Assembly: GCA_963705355.1 (NCBI GenBank)
Contig: OY970070.1
Location: forward strand, 248,001 to 312,000
From: COMBO-56-21 sp963705355
Lineage (GTDB): Archaea; Thermoplasmatota; Thermoplasmata; UBA10834
Reading direction: 5' to 3'
Length of the DNA: 64,000 nucleotides
This document shows positions 16,112 to 24,338 of the stretch, piece after piece. The notes under the pieces were generated by a model. The model was given only the letters and a program-made list of their open reading frames with translations. It did no database searches and had not been told where the DNA came from. Within the stretch, counting starts at the first letter, position 1. Each line of letters opens with the position of its first letter. A program made the position numbers and the translations under genes.

Positions 16112-18214
16112 TCAATGCTCGACTTCTTTCGCGGCCGGTAGCATTACGCAGAATCTGGCCCCGAGCTCGCTCTTGCCCGTGACTCGATCTTCCACCCAGA
16201 TGCGCCCTCCGAACTTGTCTGTGAGCGCCCTGCATATTGACAGACCAAGCCCTGTGCCCGGGATCTTTGGATCCGGTTTCAGCCTGACGTACTTCTGGAA
16301 GAGCAGAGGTTTCTTCTCATCCGGGACACCCGTTCCTCGGTCGTCGATGCACACCCTCCAGAAGCTCTTGCCCTCCTCGACCACTTTCTCGCAGGCGAGG
16401 CCGATCTCGACTTCCTGACGTGGGTCGTACTTGACCGAGTTTGACAGCAGGTTCACGAACAGCTCCTCTATCAGCCTGTTCGCCAAGACGTTGCATGAAT
16501 CCGGCACTTCTAGATTGACGCTGATCCCCCGTCCGGGGAATGAGTTCTCAAGCCCCGACACCATCTTCCTCAGCATCTGCGAGAGGTCTATCTGGACAAA
16601 ATCCTTTGGATCCATCACTCCTATCTTCGTCAGCTTCTTGACATGCTCGATCAGCTCCGCAGTCTGTCTTATCAGATGGAGCCCCCGCTCCAGATTCACC
16701 TTGTGTTCTGCGGGAATCTCTTTGCTGTTCACGACCATCTGGATGTAGTTCAGAGTGGCGAAGTTGAAGTTGTTGATGTCGTGGAACATGAGGTCGTTGA
16801 GCATCTCTATCTCCTTCTTGGCGTCCTGGAGCCTCGTCAGCACCTGGGCGTTCGAGAGAGCGACCGAGGCCTGCTGCGCGAACAGCTTCCCCGCTTCGAG
16901 ATCGCTCTTGGTGAAGACGTTCCCCCGAGGCCTGTAGAGTTCAAGGACTCCGATGACTCCTTCGCTTCCTGTCAAGGGTATCGCGAGCATTGCGTTGTGC
17001 TCATCAGGCACGCCGGGAATTGACACGACTCGCGGATCGGAGTCAACGTCATCCATGAATTCTGCCTTCCCTGTCTTTGCCACGACTCCGACAACGCCCT
17101 CGTCGACCGTTCCGGCCGCCGCCATCACTTCATCCGCGTAGCTTCCAACCGCATAGACTGGGAAGATCATCTTCTTTGACCAGTCGACCATGTAGAATGA
17201 CAGTTCAGTGTAGTCGACGATTTCACGAATGCTGTTGGCTATGGAGGCATAGATCTGATGCGTCGTGATGGCTTTCTGGAGCACGACGGCGGTGGAGACG
17301 AACGCGTCCTGAAGTCTTATCTTCTTTTCGAGTGAGCTGAGCAGAGCCATGTTGTCGATGAGCCCTGCCACTTGGTCTGCGACCGTCTGGAGCACGTCCG
17401 ATGATTCGAGGCCGTATTCGTTTGGCTTTGAGTGGAAGATGTTGAGAGAACCGACGATCCTTCCTCGGCTCACCAATGGGACGCAAAGCATGGAGGAGAA
17501 ACGACTTGCTTCCATGACGGTCAGCTCGGAGAAAGATTTCCTCCCGGCATCCTTTCCTGACACCAGTGGGCTTCGACTGAATTTCAGGTTCTCAACAATG
17601 CTTCCGTCAAAAGTGACGAGGCCCAAGGACTTGGCCGAGGTCACGTCTTCAAGGTCGGGTGCGATCACCTCAACGTGCCTGCCGTTCTCTTCTGTTATCC
17701 CGATTGTGAGCAACTCGAAATTGATCAGCTTGCGAAGCTCCCCGGAAATGCTGACCAACGACCGCTTGCGGACGTCATTTTCTGTTGCCGCGATTTTCGC
17801 GATTTTGTTCATGACGTCTATTCGGTACGCCTTCTCTCTCAGCTCGTTCTCGACCCCCTTCCTCGTCGTGATGTCTCTGAGAACAACAGCTATGCCAGTA
17901 AGAACTCCTTGCGGGTTCCGCACATAAGAGGCCGATATCGACGCATAGGCGATGCTTCCGTCAGCCTTCTTGAACCTGATCTCGTAGTCCTCCACAACAC
18001 CACCTTGCTCCAGGAGCGAGGTCATCGCTATCCACTCCAGGCTCCTTTCCGCAAGATCCTTTGCGATGTTCTTCGACTTGAGCTCGTCCGCAGTGTATCC
18101 AAGAATCCCAGAGAAAGCAGGGTTCGAGTAGAGGATGTCCCCGTCTTTCGAGCAAACGAACACGCCGTCTGAGAGTCCAGCAATCAGTGATTCCGTGTCA
18201 ATCTCTGAAACCAT
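16112..18214 (-). CDS. PAS-GAF-GAF sensor histidine kinase
   Basis: A ~700-aa cytoplasmic sensor kinase without membrane segments. Order: PAS domain (about 1-125, SDGVFVCSKDGDILYSNPAF), GAF domain (about 155-310), second GAF (about 320-470, EGVVGVVAKTGKAEFMDD), a phospho-acceptor helix with MFHDINNFNFATLNYIQMV, and an HATPase with NLLSNSVKYD (N box), DDRGTGVPDEKK (G1) and GTGLGLSICRALTDKFGG (G2). The frame opens at 18292, but the ATG at 18214 has GAGGTC before it and lies just ahead of the PAS domain. No response regulator is adjacent, as is common for archaeal kinases. It sits between a transporter and a methyl-transfer cluster; control of either is only a guess. Confidence 0.9.
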   Translation of the reverse strand: MVSEIDTESLIAGLSDGVFVCSKDGDILYSNPAFSGILGYTADELKSKNIAKDLAERSLEWIAMTSLLEQGGVVEDYEIRFKKADGSIAYASISASYVRNPQGVLTGIAVVLRDITTRKGVENELREKAYRIDVMNKIAKIAATENDVRKRSLVSISGELRKLINFELLTIGITEENGRHVEVIAPDLEDVTSAKSLGLVTFDGSIVENLKFSRSPLVSGKDAGRKSFSELTVMEASRFSSMLCVPLVSRGRIVGSLNIFHSKPNEYGLESSDVLQTVADQVAGLIDNMALLSSLEKKIRLQDAFVSTAVVLQKAITTHQIYASIANSIREIVDYTELSFYMVDWSKKMIFPVYAVGSYADEVMAAAGTVDEGVVGVVAKTGKAEFMDDVDSDPRVVSIPGVPDEHNAMLAIPLTGSEGVIGVLELYRPRGNVFTKSDLEAGKLFAQQASVALSNAQVLTRLQDAKKEIEMLNDLMFHDINNFNFATLNYIQMVVNSKEIPAEHKVNLERGLHLIRQTAELIEHVKKLTKIGVMDPKDFVQIDLSQMLRKMVSGLENSFPGRGISVNLEVPDSCNVLANRLIEELFVNLLSNSVKYDPRQEVEIGLACEKVVEEGKSFWRVCIDDRGTGVPDEKKPLLFQKYVRLKPDPKIPGTGLGLSICRALTDKFGGRIWVEDRVTGKSELGARFCVMLPAAKEVEH

Positions 18215-18500
18215 GAAGACCTCGACTCCATAGGGGGAAGGAAACGGTTTGGCCAGAGAGGCTTCTGTCTGGTGCCCAAGACCACTTAGCATTTCTCTGT
18301 CATAAAAGCTTTACCAGACCGAATCATCGGGTGCCAACTTCCTTTCTTCGTGGAAGAAACCCGCATTAAGGCTGTCAGTCAGTATATCTTCGGGCTATGT
18401 CCATATCAATCCAGTTTAAGAAGGTTAAAGTAGGGGTCAGCAAATTCCCCGACAGTTCTGTGCCACAGCGTCAAATCTCGTGGCCTGGTAAGGTGGGGCA

Positions 18501-19148
18501 ATGGGCGATGACAAGATTCTAAAGGATTTGCAGAACGCAATTCTGGGGTATGACTCGTCGGCAGCAGTGAACGCGGCGAAGGCGGCGATCGCGGCAAAGA
18601 TGGATCCGCTTGTGGCAATCCAGAAAGGATTCGTTCCATCCATCGAGAAGATCGGGGAGAAGTTCGAGAAGATGGAGATATACTTGCCCGAGCTGATGCT
18701 CGCAGCCGAGGCGATGAAGTCAGGTCTGGCGCTTCTTCTTCCGCTGATCCCGAAAGGATCAAAGGGAACGAAAGCCACAGTGGTCATCGGGACCGTCCAG
18801 GGGGACGTTCACGAGATTGGAAAGAACATCGTCTCGAGTTTGCTAATGGCTGGCGGGTTCAACGTCGTCGACCTCGGCGTAGATGTGAAAACCATAGCAT
18901 TTGTCGATGAGGCGAAGAAAGCGGGCGCGAAGATCATCGGGGCCTCCGCACTGATGTCCAGCACGATCGGCTCGCAGAAGGATATCGTGGACTATCTGGT
19001 TTCCTCCGGCAACAGGAAGAAGTACGCAGTCCTTGTGGGCGGAGGCCCGACGACGAAAGAGTGGGCGAAGGAGATCGGTGCCGACGGCTGTGGGATGACG
19101 GCTGTCGAGGCGGTGAAGCTGGCCACCAAGTTCGCGAAGGGAAGGTGA
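18501..19148 (+). CDS. Methyltransferase corrinoid protein (MtmC-like)
   Basis: A 215-aa B12-binding protein, paralogue of the one at 8884-9516. Helical cap at about 1-88, B12 domain after that. The base-off/His-on motif is GDVHEIG with His104 as predicted cobalt ligand, followed by SALMSSTIG and VGGGPTTKEWAKEIGADG. It precedes the MtmB-like gene by 4 bp and its stop overlaps that gene's ribosome-binding site, so the two are almost certainly a dedicated pair, as mtmC and mtmB are in methanogens. The upstream gap (18215-18500) contains TTTAAGAAGG, a weak promoter candidate near 18415, and the divergent kinase promoter. Confidence 0.92.
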   Translation: MGDDKILKDLQNAILGYDSSAAVNAAKAAIAAKMDPLVAIQKGFVPSIEKIGEKFEKMEIYLPELMLAAEAMKSGLALLLPLIPKGSKGTKATVVIGTVQGDVHEIGKNIVSSLLMAGGFNVVDLGVDVKTIAFVDEAKKAGAKIIGASALMSSTIGSQKDIVDYLVSSGNRKKYAVLVGGGPTTKEWAKEIGADGCGMTAVEAVKLATKFAKGR

Positions 19149-19152
19149 GCTC

Positions 19153-20535
19153 GTGGTCCAGTTGCTAGATGTCATGGAGAAGGCGCTGAATGGCAAGCCG
19201 ATGAGTGAGACGGACTATCAGTTGAGGCTCTTCGCTCCCAAAGTGATGGAAAAGGTGAGAGAGCACAAGATCAAGTTCGATCCGGACAACCCCATCCCTA
19301 GCGACAACTCGATGGCTGATGAGGTTTTCGAGGCTGGGATTGAGCTTCTCCTCGACGTCGGTGCATATTGCACCACCAGTGGCAGGGTGATTTCTTACAG
19401 TGAGGCCGAGATCAAGGAACAGCTCAGGAACGCGCCCTCGAAGCTGTACTTCGGTGAGGGGAGGGACAGGAAGGCCCTCGTGAACAGGAAGATCGAGGAC
19501 AAGACTCCTCCTTGGTGCTTGCTCGGAGCGGGTGGAGGCCCATGCTCGAGCGACAAGTCCTTCCTGACCCTCGTCGAAGGATACGCAGAGATTCCCGAAA
19601 CTAATGCCATCACCACGCCAGCAATAACAAGGGTCGGAGGCATGAGGGTGAGGCCCGCCTCTCCGCTTGAGGTGCTCGCTGCACAGAGAAACGCCGTCCT
19701 GGCTCGCGAATCATGTAACAGGGTCGGGCGCCAGGGAATCCCGATCATGAACTCCCTCGCAACCGCCGAGTCCGATATCGCGTTCGCGGCCGCGCTGCAT
19801 CCCAAGTTCGGCATGCGCCCGTCTGACGGATACATGATATGCTGCATGGATCCGATGAAGGTGGACTTCGCCAGGCTGAACAAGGTTGCGGTGGCACTCT
19901 CAATGGGCGGACCGATAGGGATGTGCTTCGGTCCTCTCCTGGGAGGATACTCCGGAGGTCCTGAGGGGACCGCGGTGTCCAATGTGGCGCACCACATGAT
20001 GGGCATACTCACGTACCAGTCTTCCTGGCTCCTCCCGTTCACGATACATCTGAGATATGTCGCGAGCAGCTCACGGGACATGCTGTGGGTGATCAGCACG
20101 ATGGGGCAGGCCATCAGCAGAAACACTCACTTGCTCAGCATCAACCTGAACTACACAACAGCTGGCCCGTGCACACCGATGGTACTGTACGAGACTTCGG
20201 CCGCCGTCACAGCTGCAGTCGCCTCCGGGCTGTCCATCGAATCGCTTGGCGTGGCGACCAACAAGCACGAGGACCGAACTACACCTGTGGAGCCCCGGAT
20301 CTCTGCCGAGGTGGGTCACGCCGTTGCTGGCATGAAGAGGTCGGATGCGAACGAGATCGTGCTGAAGCTGCTGGCCAAGTATGAGTCAAAGCTCTCTGCG
20401 CCTCCTCTGGGAAAGAGCCTGTACGAGTGCTGGGACGCAGATGCCCGCAGGCCGACCAAAGAGTATCGAGCCGTCATCAAGAGGTTCAAGGCGGAGATGG
20501 TCAACCTAGGAGTGGAGCTGCGGCCGGAACCATAG
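19153..20535 (+). CDS. MtmB-like (monomethylamine methyltransferase family) protein lacking pyrrolysine
   Basis: A 460-aa protein that I align by eye, from memory, with MtmB of methanogens over its whole length: an N-terminal segment with IPSDNSMADEVFEAGIELLL, GAYCTTSGRVISYSEAEI, the middle GYSGGPEGTAVSNVAHH, AGPCTPMVLYETSA and the end GKSLYECWDADARRPTKEY. In classical MtmB a UAG-encoded pyrrolysine follows a Gly and precedes a TxxTDSH-like stretch; here that place reads GMRPSDGYM, with ATG (19813-19815) giving Met221. The protein is thus a natural sense-codon version. Partner: the corrinoid protein 4 bp upstream. Start is GTG with GGTGA before it. Its own stop is TAG. Whether it uses methylamine is doubtful, because pyrrolysine is thought to bind the amine; substrate unknown. 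Confidence 0.85.
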   Translation: MVQLLDVMEKALNGKPMSETDYQLRLFAPKVMEKVREHKIKFDPDNPIPSDNSMADEVFEAGIELLLDVGAYCTTSGRVISYSEAEIKEQLRNAPSKLYFGEGRDRKALVNRKIEDKTPPWCLLGAGGGPCSSDKSFLTLVEGYAEIPETNAITTPAITRVGGMRVRPASPLEVLAAQRNAVLARESCNRVGRQGIPIMNSLATAESDIAFAAALHPKFGMRPSDGYMICCMDPMKVDFARLNKVAVALSMGGPIGMCFGPLLGGYSGGPEGTAVSNVAHHMMGILTYQSSWLLPFTIHLRYVASSSRDMLWVISTMGQAISRNTHLLSINLNYTTAGPCTPMVLYETSAAVTAAVASGLSIESLGVATNKHEDRTTPVEPRISAEVGHAVAGMKRSDANEIVLKLLAKYESKLSAPPLGKSLYECWDADARRPTKEYRAVIKRFKAEMVNLGVELRPEP

Positions 20536-20618
20536 GATGCGCAGATCCGCAAACCCCTTCGCCGACCGTTCTTTCGAAGCAAATGCTATCATCGTGCGAA
20601 TCTATCTAGGGCCGCCGT

Positions 20619-20882
20619 ATGACTCAGAAGATGCACAAGCTGTTCCTGACAACATGCGATCTAGTAGAGCAGAAGTCAGTGGGTGCCAACGATTGCGAGC
20701 GATGCCCTCGCGGGAGTGTGGTCGACAGGAAATCCAGAGTCATATGCGCTGGTGTTACCAAGTTCTTCGTGGCTCCGTGTTATTTCGACATGAGGTGTGC
20801 GGCAACCATTGCCGACTGCGAGAATTGCCATTGGGGGGAGATCGGCGACGACAGGATCAGGGTGTTCTGCTCGAGACTGTGA
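20619..20882 (+). CDS. Small cysteine-rich protein downstream of the MtmB-like gene
   Basis: An 87-aa protein with nine cysteines (13, 26, 29, 43, 54, 60, 67, 70, 84), including CERC and CENC pairs, so it probably binds zinc or an iron-sulfur cluster. I recognise no named family. It lies 83 bp after the MtmB-like gene on the same strand and may be co-transcribed. AGGGCC lies upstream of its ATG. A longer frame (20537-20980) overlaps it in another register but is less protein-like. A role in electron delivery to, or assembly of, the corrinoid system is possible but only inferred from position. Confidence 0.6.
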   Translation: MTQKMHKLFLTTCDLVEQKSVGANDCERCPRGSVVDRKSRVICAGVTKFFVAPCYFDMRCAATIADCENCHWGEIGDDRIRVFCSRL

Positions 20883-20950
20883 CGACCTCCAATGCCAGGG
20901 ACTTCGTGTGCCCTGTCGTTTTTCATTGGAGCGGAACCTGGACAACAGTA

Positions 20951-20959
20951 TTATATAAA
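20951..20959 (+). promoter_or_regulatory. TATA box of the DUF835 gene
   Basis: TTATATAAA is a near-consensus archaeal TATA box, 40 bp before the GTG start of the following gene; transcription would begin about 15-20 nt before that codon. Confidence 0.6.
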
Positions 20960-20998
20960 GACGCCAGTCATATCTGTTGATACGGATGGGATGCGGCA

Positions 20999-21577
20999 GT
21001 GTCATCAGCTGGCAACTCAGCTGTTGGCTTTGGTTTTGAGCCAAAGCCGAGCAACGTCTATTTGATCGAAGAGCGAAAGCCCAAGATGACATTCGAGCTA
21101 CTGGACCAATCGCTCTCGTCCGGATACTCGGCTCTCATCATCACGCGTGACTACCCGAAGAAGCTGCTCAGCGAGAAGGAGCTAGGGTGCTGCAGAGTTC
21201 TTTGGCTTACGAATATCGTTGGGGAGGGGCGCATTAACCCAACGGCAATCGGCATCCTGATGGGCCATATGAGGGCATTCATCGAGAGCCAGGCGAAAAC
21301 CACAGTCGTTCTCGACGGGTTGGAGTACCTGATAACGCTGAACACGTATGACCGCATGCTCCAGTTCATGCACCAGCTGAGAGATGTCGTGGTCACGAAC
21401 GACTGCATCTTGCTCGTTCCCGTTGATCCGCGGACTCTGGGCCAGAGGGAATTGGCGCTCCTCGAGAGGAACATGGAGACGATCGTTCCCAAGGGCGAGG
21501 GCGAGTCGACGGACGAGACGATGCTTGGAACGGGAGACGAGGGTGTCCTGAAGCTTCTGGACGTCAGACCCCGATGA
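20999..21577 (+). CDS. DUF835 domain protein
   Basis: A 192-aa soluble protein. The region SNVYLIEERKPKMTFELLDQ through LVPVDPRTLGQRELALLERN is the DUF835 pattern common in Thermoplasmata and other Euryarchaeota, where it is found alone or joined to sensor kinases; the fold resembles a RecA/KaiC-like domain without an evident Walker A motif. Alpha/beta pattern with ALIITRDYPKKLL, VLWLTN and TTVVLDGLEYLITLN strands is clear. The start is a GTG after a strong TATA box. Its role is unknown; a signalling function is inferred from fusions elsewhere. Tail after residue 165 is acidic and probably disordered. Confidence 0.75.
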   Translation: MSSAGNSAVGFGFEPKPSNVYLIEERKPKMTFELLDQSLSSGYSALIITRDYPKKLLSEKELGCCRVLWLTNIVGEGRINPTAIGILMGHMRAFIESQAKTTVVLDGLEYLITLNTYDRMLQFMHQLRDVVVTNDCILLVPVDPRTLGQRELALLERNMETIVPKGEGESTDETMLGTGDEGVLKLLDVRPR

Positions 21578-21632
21578 GCTTTTTATTCATCAAGAACTGC
21601 AGAGTCTCATATCCCGAATTTCCTTTTGTGAT

Positions 21633-22343
21633 TCAAGACCGTCGCAGCATACGCTTGAGCCACTCGACCATCTCGCCCACATCTCGGAATACTTCGACTG
21701 AGCCAGCCTCTCTCAGCTCCTTCTCGGGCACATCTCCGGTCTGCACCGCCACGAACGGGACTCCCGCGTTCGCCGCGCACTGCGCGTCGATTGGGTGATC
21801 CCCCACGAAGAGGGTCTCTTCCTTCCTGACCCCCAGCTTCTTAACCAGCTTCAGATAGGCCTCAGGATTTGGCTTCGGCTTCGTCTTCGAGTTCCTGCAT
21901 TCGATGGCATCGACCAGTTCGAGCATGCCCGTGTTGGATAGCGCGGCTGTCGCATAGTCCTCACATCCTCTCGTGAGTATCCCTATCTTCGTTCCACTCT
22001 CCTTGAGCAGACGAAGTAGGTCCGTCGCGCCCCTGATCGCCTTTGTCTCCGTGACTCTCTCCAGCTCGACTTCGTCCATGATTCTATCGAGCTCCGCCAT
22101 GCGTTCCTGCATTACAGATCCAGACACACCCTCTCTGCGCATTTGCTCTTCGTATCTGGAGACTATCGCCACAATCGTCTCGGTTGCGCTGTAGTGACCT
22201 CTGGGCTCTCCGTAGGAAGCGATCCTGTCAATCACCAGAGTCTTGAACTTCGCATAGTTGACTGTTGAATCCACAAGCGTATCGTCGAGGTCGAATATGA
22301 CTGCGCGGAGTTCCCTCGACCTGCTGGCAAATGCGGACTTCAT
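21633..22343 (-). CDS. HAD-superfamily hydrolase (phosphoglycolate-phosphatase-like)
   Basis: A 236-aa haloacid-dehalogenase-fold phosphatase. Motif I is VIFDLDDTLVDS (nucleophile Asp), motif II is GILTRG, motif III includes the lysine in KPKPNPEAYLK, and motif IV is LFVGDHPIDAQCA. The helical cap between motifs I and II marks it as subclass I, as in phosphoglycolate phosphatases and pyrophosphatases; substrate not deducible. The ATG at 22343 has GGAGGAGCC right before it, which decides the start over the upstream extension to 22511. A TATA-like GTTTAATC lies about 45 bp upstream of the ATG. Confidence 0.88.
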   Translation of the reverse strand: MKSAFASRSRELRAVIFDLDDTLVDSTVNYAKFKTLVIDRIASYGEPRGHYSATETIVAIVSRYEEQMRREGVSGSVMQERMAELDRIMDEVELERVTETKAIRGATDLLRLLKESGTKIGILTRGCEDYATAALSNTGMLELVDAIECRNSKTKPKPNPEAYLKLVKKLGVRKEETLFVGDHPIDAQCAANAGVPFVAVQTGDVPEKELREAGSVEVFRDVGEMVEWLKRMLRRS

Positions 22344-22662
22344 ACGGCTCCTCCGATAGCGCTGCTGATATTCACTCCCTACGATTAAACCTATCTGGCC
22401 TCCCTTCGAACACTTGTTATCATGACTGATTCCAAGGTCAACACGTTTATGAACGGAGGAAGGCCATCCTTTGGTCGAGAGATTGGAAGAGGGAAATGAG
22501 ATTTTCCTCAAGGGCCACAGTCAGCCATTCTCCCCCCTGTTTCCCCCCAACTGACCGGGTCCGCGCTCTCTTTCAATCTCCCTTCTCATCCATCTGCTGG
22601 GTATTCAGAGTTCACTCTGGCCTTTGGCCAGTTGCAGCCAGAAGGGTGCTGTTCGCCGTAAT
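22344..22662. other. Intergenic region, promoter of the HAD gene, no gene seen
   Basis: 319 bp between two minus-strand genes. It carries the HAD-gene promoter (near 22383-22392) and, further right, the 3' untranslated part of the MttB copy 3 message. A plus-strand AT-rich patch (CACGTTTATGAA, near 22442) is followed by purine-rich then pyrimidine-rich tracts; I see no convincing hairpin or RNA gene. Confidence 0.4.
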
Positions 22663-24135
22663 TCAATGCCGTGCGATCAGGTCCTTCTCACCTCTCTTCA
22701 CGAGCTCGTTGATTCGCCTTTCAACGTCTCGCTCAAGGGGCATCGCCTTCGCATTCTTCAGAAGGGCCCTCACCTTCTCGTTCGCGCGCTTCACCGGATC
22801 GACCGAACCTCTCTTGACCCAATCCTCGTAAGTGCCGTATTCGAACACTGTGGGCTCCCAAGCCTCTCTTAGGTGCATCAGAGTGTGCCTCTTTGCCAGG
22901 AATGTTCCGCCGATGCCCACTTCCCTGATCAAATCGCCTGCAAGGGTGTCATCGTTGACATCAATGCCTTTCGAGATTCGGAGTATCTCAGTGACGATGT
23001 CGTAGTCGAGCATTAGCTGCTCGAAGGAAAGCACAGTCGACGCCTCAAGTAGTCCGAACCCGTTGATCATGTCCGCGCCCGCGTTCACAGCGAGCAGGGT
23101 TGTCAAGCAATGCTCGGTGGCTGCCTGGCTTCCTGGTGCCAACGCGTTCGTGCCGAAGGTTCCCGCCTGCGCGGGAAGGTTGTAGTGCTTTGCCAAGTCC
23201 ACGACGGCAGCGCAGAGCAGTGCTGCCTCGGGGGATCCCGAGACGTACGCTCCGGTCCGCGGCTCCATCATCGAGAGAACCGATCCGTAGATGGTCTTCG
23301 CGCCCTTTCTTGCGCACTGCGTGAGCGTGAGTATCGCCATGATCTCGGCGTTGCTGACCACAAGCGTGCCCGCGAGGGTTACGGGTCCGGAGACCCCCGC
23401 TTCGACCATGCTCATCATCATGACTGGGATGCCAGCCTTTGCGAATTCGATGGTGGCCTCGCTTCCTCCACCATCGAGGTTTAATGGCGGGACGGCGCAG
23501 ATAATTGCTGAAAGCGTCGGATTCTGGAGCAATCTATCTTTCCCTCCGGCAATTGCGGAAGCCATCTCGATTTGGTACCTCGCCTCAGCTCCAGTTGTCG
23601 TGGATTCGGACATGACGAACTTGTCGGTGGTGGAATATGCCGCCTCGATCTGGTGCAGGACATGCGCGTGCAGAGGAACGTCTTGAGGCGCGACTGATGG
23701 GGTGAAATACCCCACTCCTGGAAGGACGTTGGCCAGTCGGGCGCAGTCCACAATATCCCGCTTTCTGGCAGGTCGCTTTTTCCCGGACTCGATATCCACT
23801 GTCTGCACACCGCAGCCGTCGAAAGTGAAGTAAACGTGCGAGTTATCGAGCACGACGTCATAGTTCGAATTCCTCGCTCCGAGCTTGAACTCCTTCGGCG
23901 CGCTCTTGATGGACTGTTCGACAAGGTCCTTCGGGATCTTGGCTACCATCTGCTCCTTGTCGACATCGGCACCATGCTGCTTGAGCAGGTCAAGGGCCGC
24001 AGGGCTGTAGATCCGTATGCCGACATTCTCAAGAACGTCGAGAGATTCCTCGTGGATACGCTTGAAACCGTCCTGGTCGATTATTCTTGTAGCGTTCTTT
24101 CTCAGGCTCAATTTCTTGAAGTCAGCCACGGCCAT
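22663..24135 (-). CDS. MttB-family corrinoid methyltransferase, pyrrolysine-free (copy 3, solitary)
   Basis: A 490-aa MttB-superfamily protein. Motifs match the two copies near 6-9 kb: FKRIHEESLDVLENVGIRIY, AGVSGPVTLAGTLVVSNAEI, SGSPEAALLCAA, NAGADMINGFGLLEA and LAKRHTLMHLREAWEP. No in-frame TAG. The start at 24135 is favoured by GGAGGGAGC nine bases upstream; an ATG at 24171 lacks one. Unlike the other copies it has no adjacent corrinoid protein, so it must borrow one from clusters 1 or 2 or elsewhere. Residues around the barrel differ from copies 1 and 2 (for example VSGPV instead of TGPA), suggesting yet another substrate. Confidence 0.88.
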   Translation of the reverse strand: MAVADFKKLSLRKNATRIIDQDGFKRIHEESLDVLENVGIRIYSPAALDLLKQHGADVDKEQMVAKIPKDLVEQSIKSAPKEFKLGARNSNYDVVLDNSHVYFTFDGCGVQTVDIESGKKRPARKRDIVDCARLANVLPGVGYFTPSVAPQDVPLHAHVLHQIEAAYSTTDKFVMSESTTTGAEARYQIEMASAIAGGKDRLLQNPTLSAIICAVPPLNLDGGGSEATIEFAKAGIPVMMMSMVEAGVSGPVTLAGTLVVSNAEIMAILTLTQCARKGAKTIYGSVLSMMEPRTGAYVSGSPEAALLCAAVVDLAKHYNLPAQAGTFGTNALAPGSQAATEHCLTTLLAVNAGADMINGFGLLEASTVLSFEQLMLDYDIVTEILRISKGIDVNDDTLAGDLIREVGIGGTFLAKRHTLMHLREAWEPTVFEYGTYEDWVKRGSVDPVKRANEKVRALLKNAKAMPLERDVERRINELVKRGEKDLIARH

Positions 24136-24338
24136 TCTTGCGCTCCCTCCGTCGGGGGTATCTGCTCGCATTTAAAGAAGTTTTGGAGAGCCTCCCACGG
24201 AATTCCAGCACGGATATCCGCGTTCGCCAGAGCGTATCATATCGAAGTGCCTAAATACTGTCATCCCAATGCGTTTTCCCCGCAGTCGGAAAGCGACAAG
24301 TCCGAATCCTGCTGCGTGGCGTCGAAGGAGATTGTTCT

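Noticed and set aside
20537..20980. 147-codon plus-strand frame overlapping the cysteine-rich protein
   Set aside because: Has no family resemblance; the 87-codon frame has a regular cysteine pattern and a better start.
22471..22590. Purine-rich tract followed by pyrimidine-rich tract, possible long hairpin
   Set aside because: The two arms do not pair continuously (matches are broken every few bases), so no stable stem could be drawn.
5866..24135. Possibility that the MttB- and MtmB-like genes are pyrrolysine-encoding with split reading frames
   Set aside because: Each gene is full length without an internal TAG, so no readthrough is needed.
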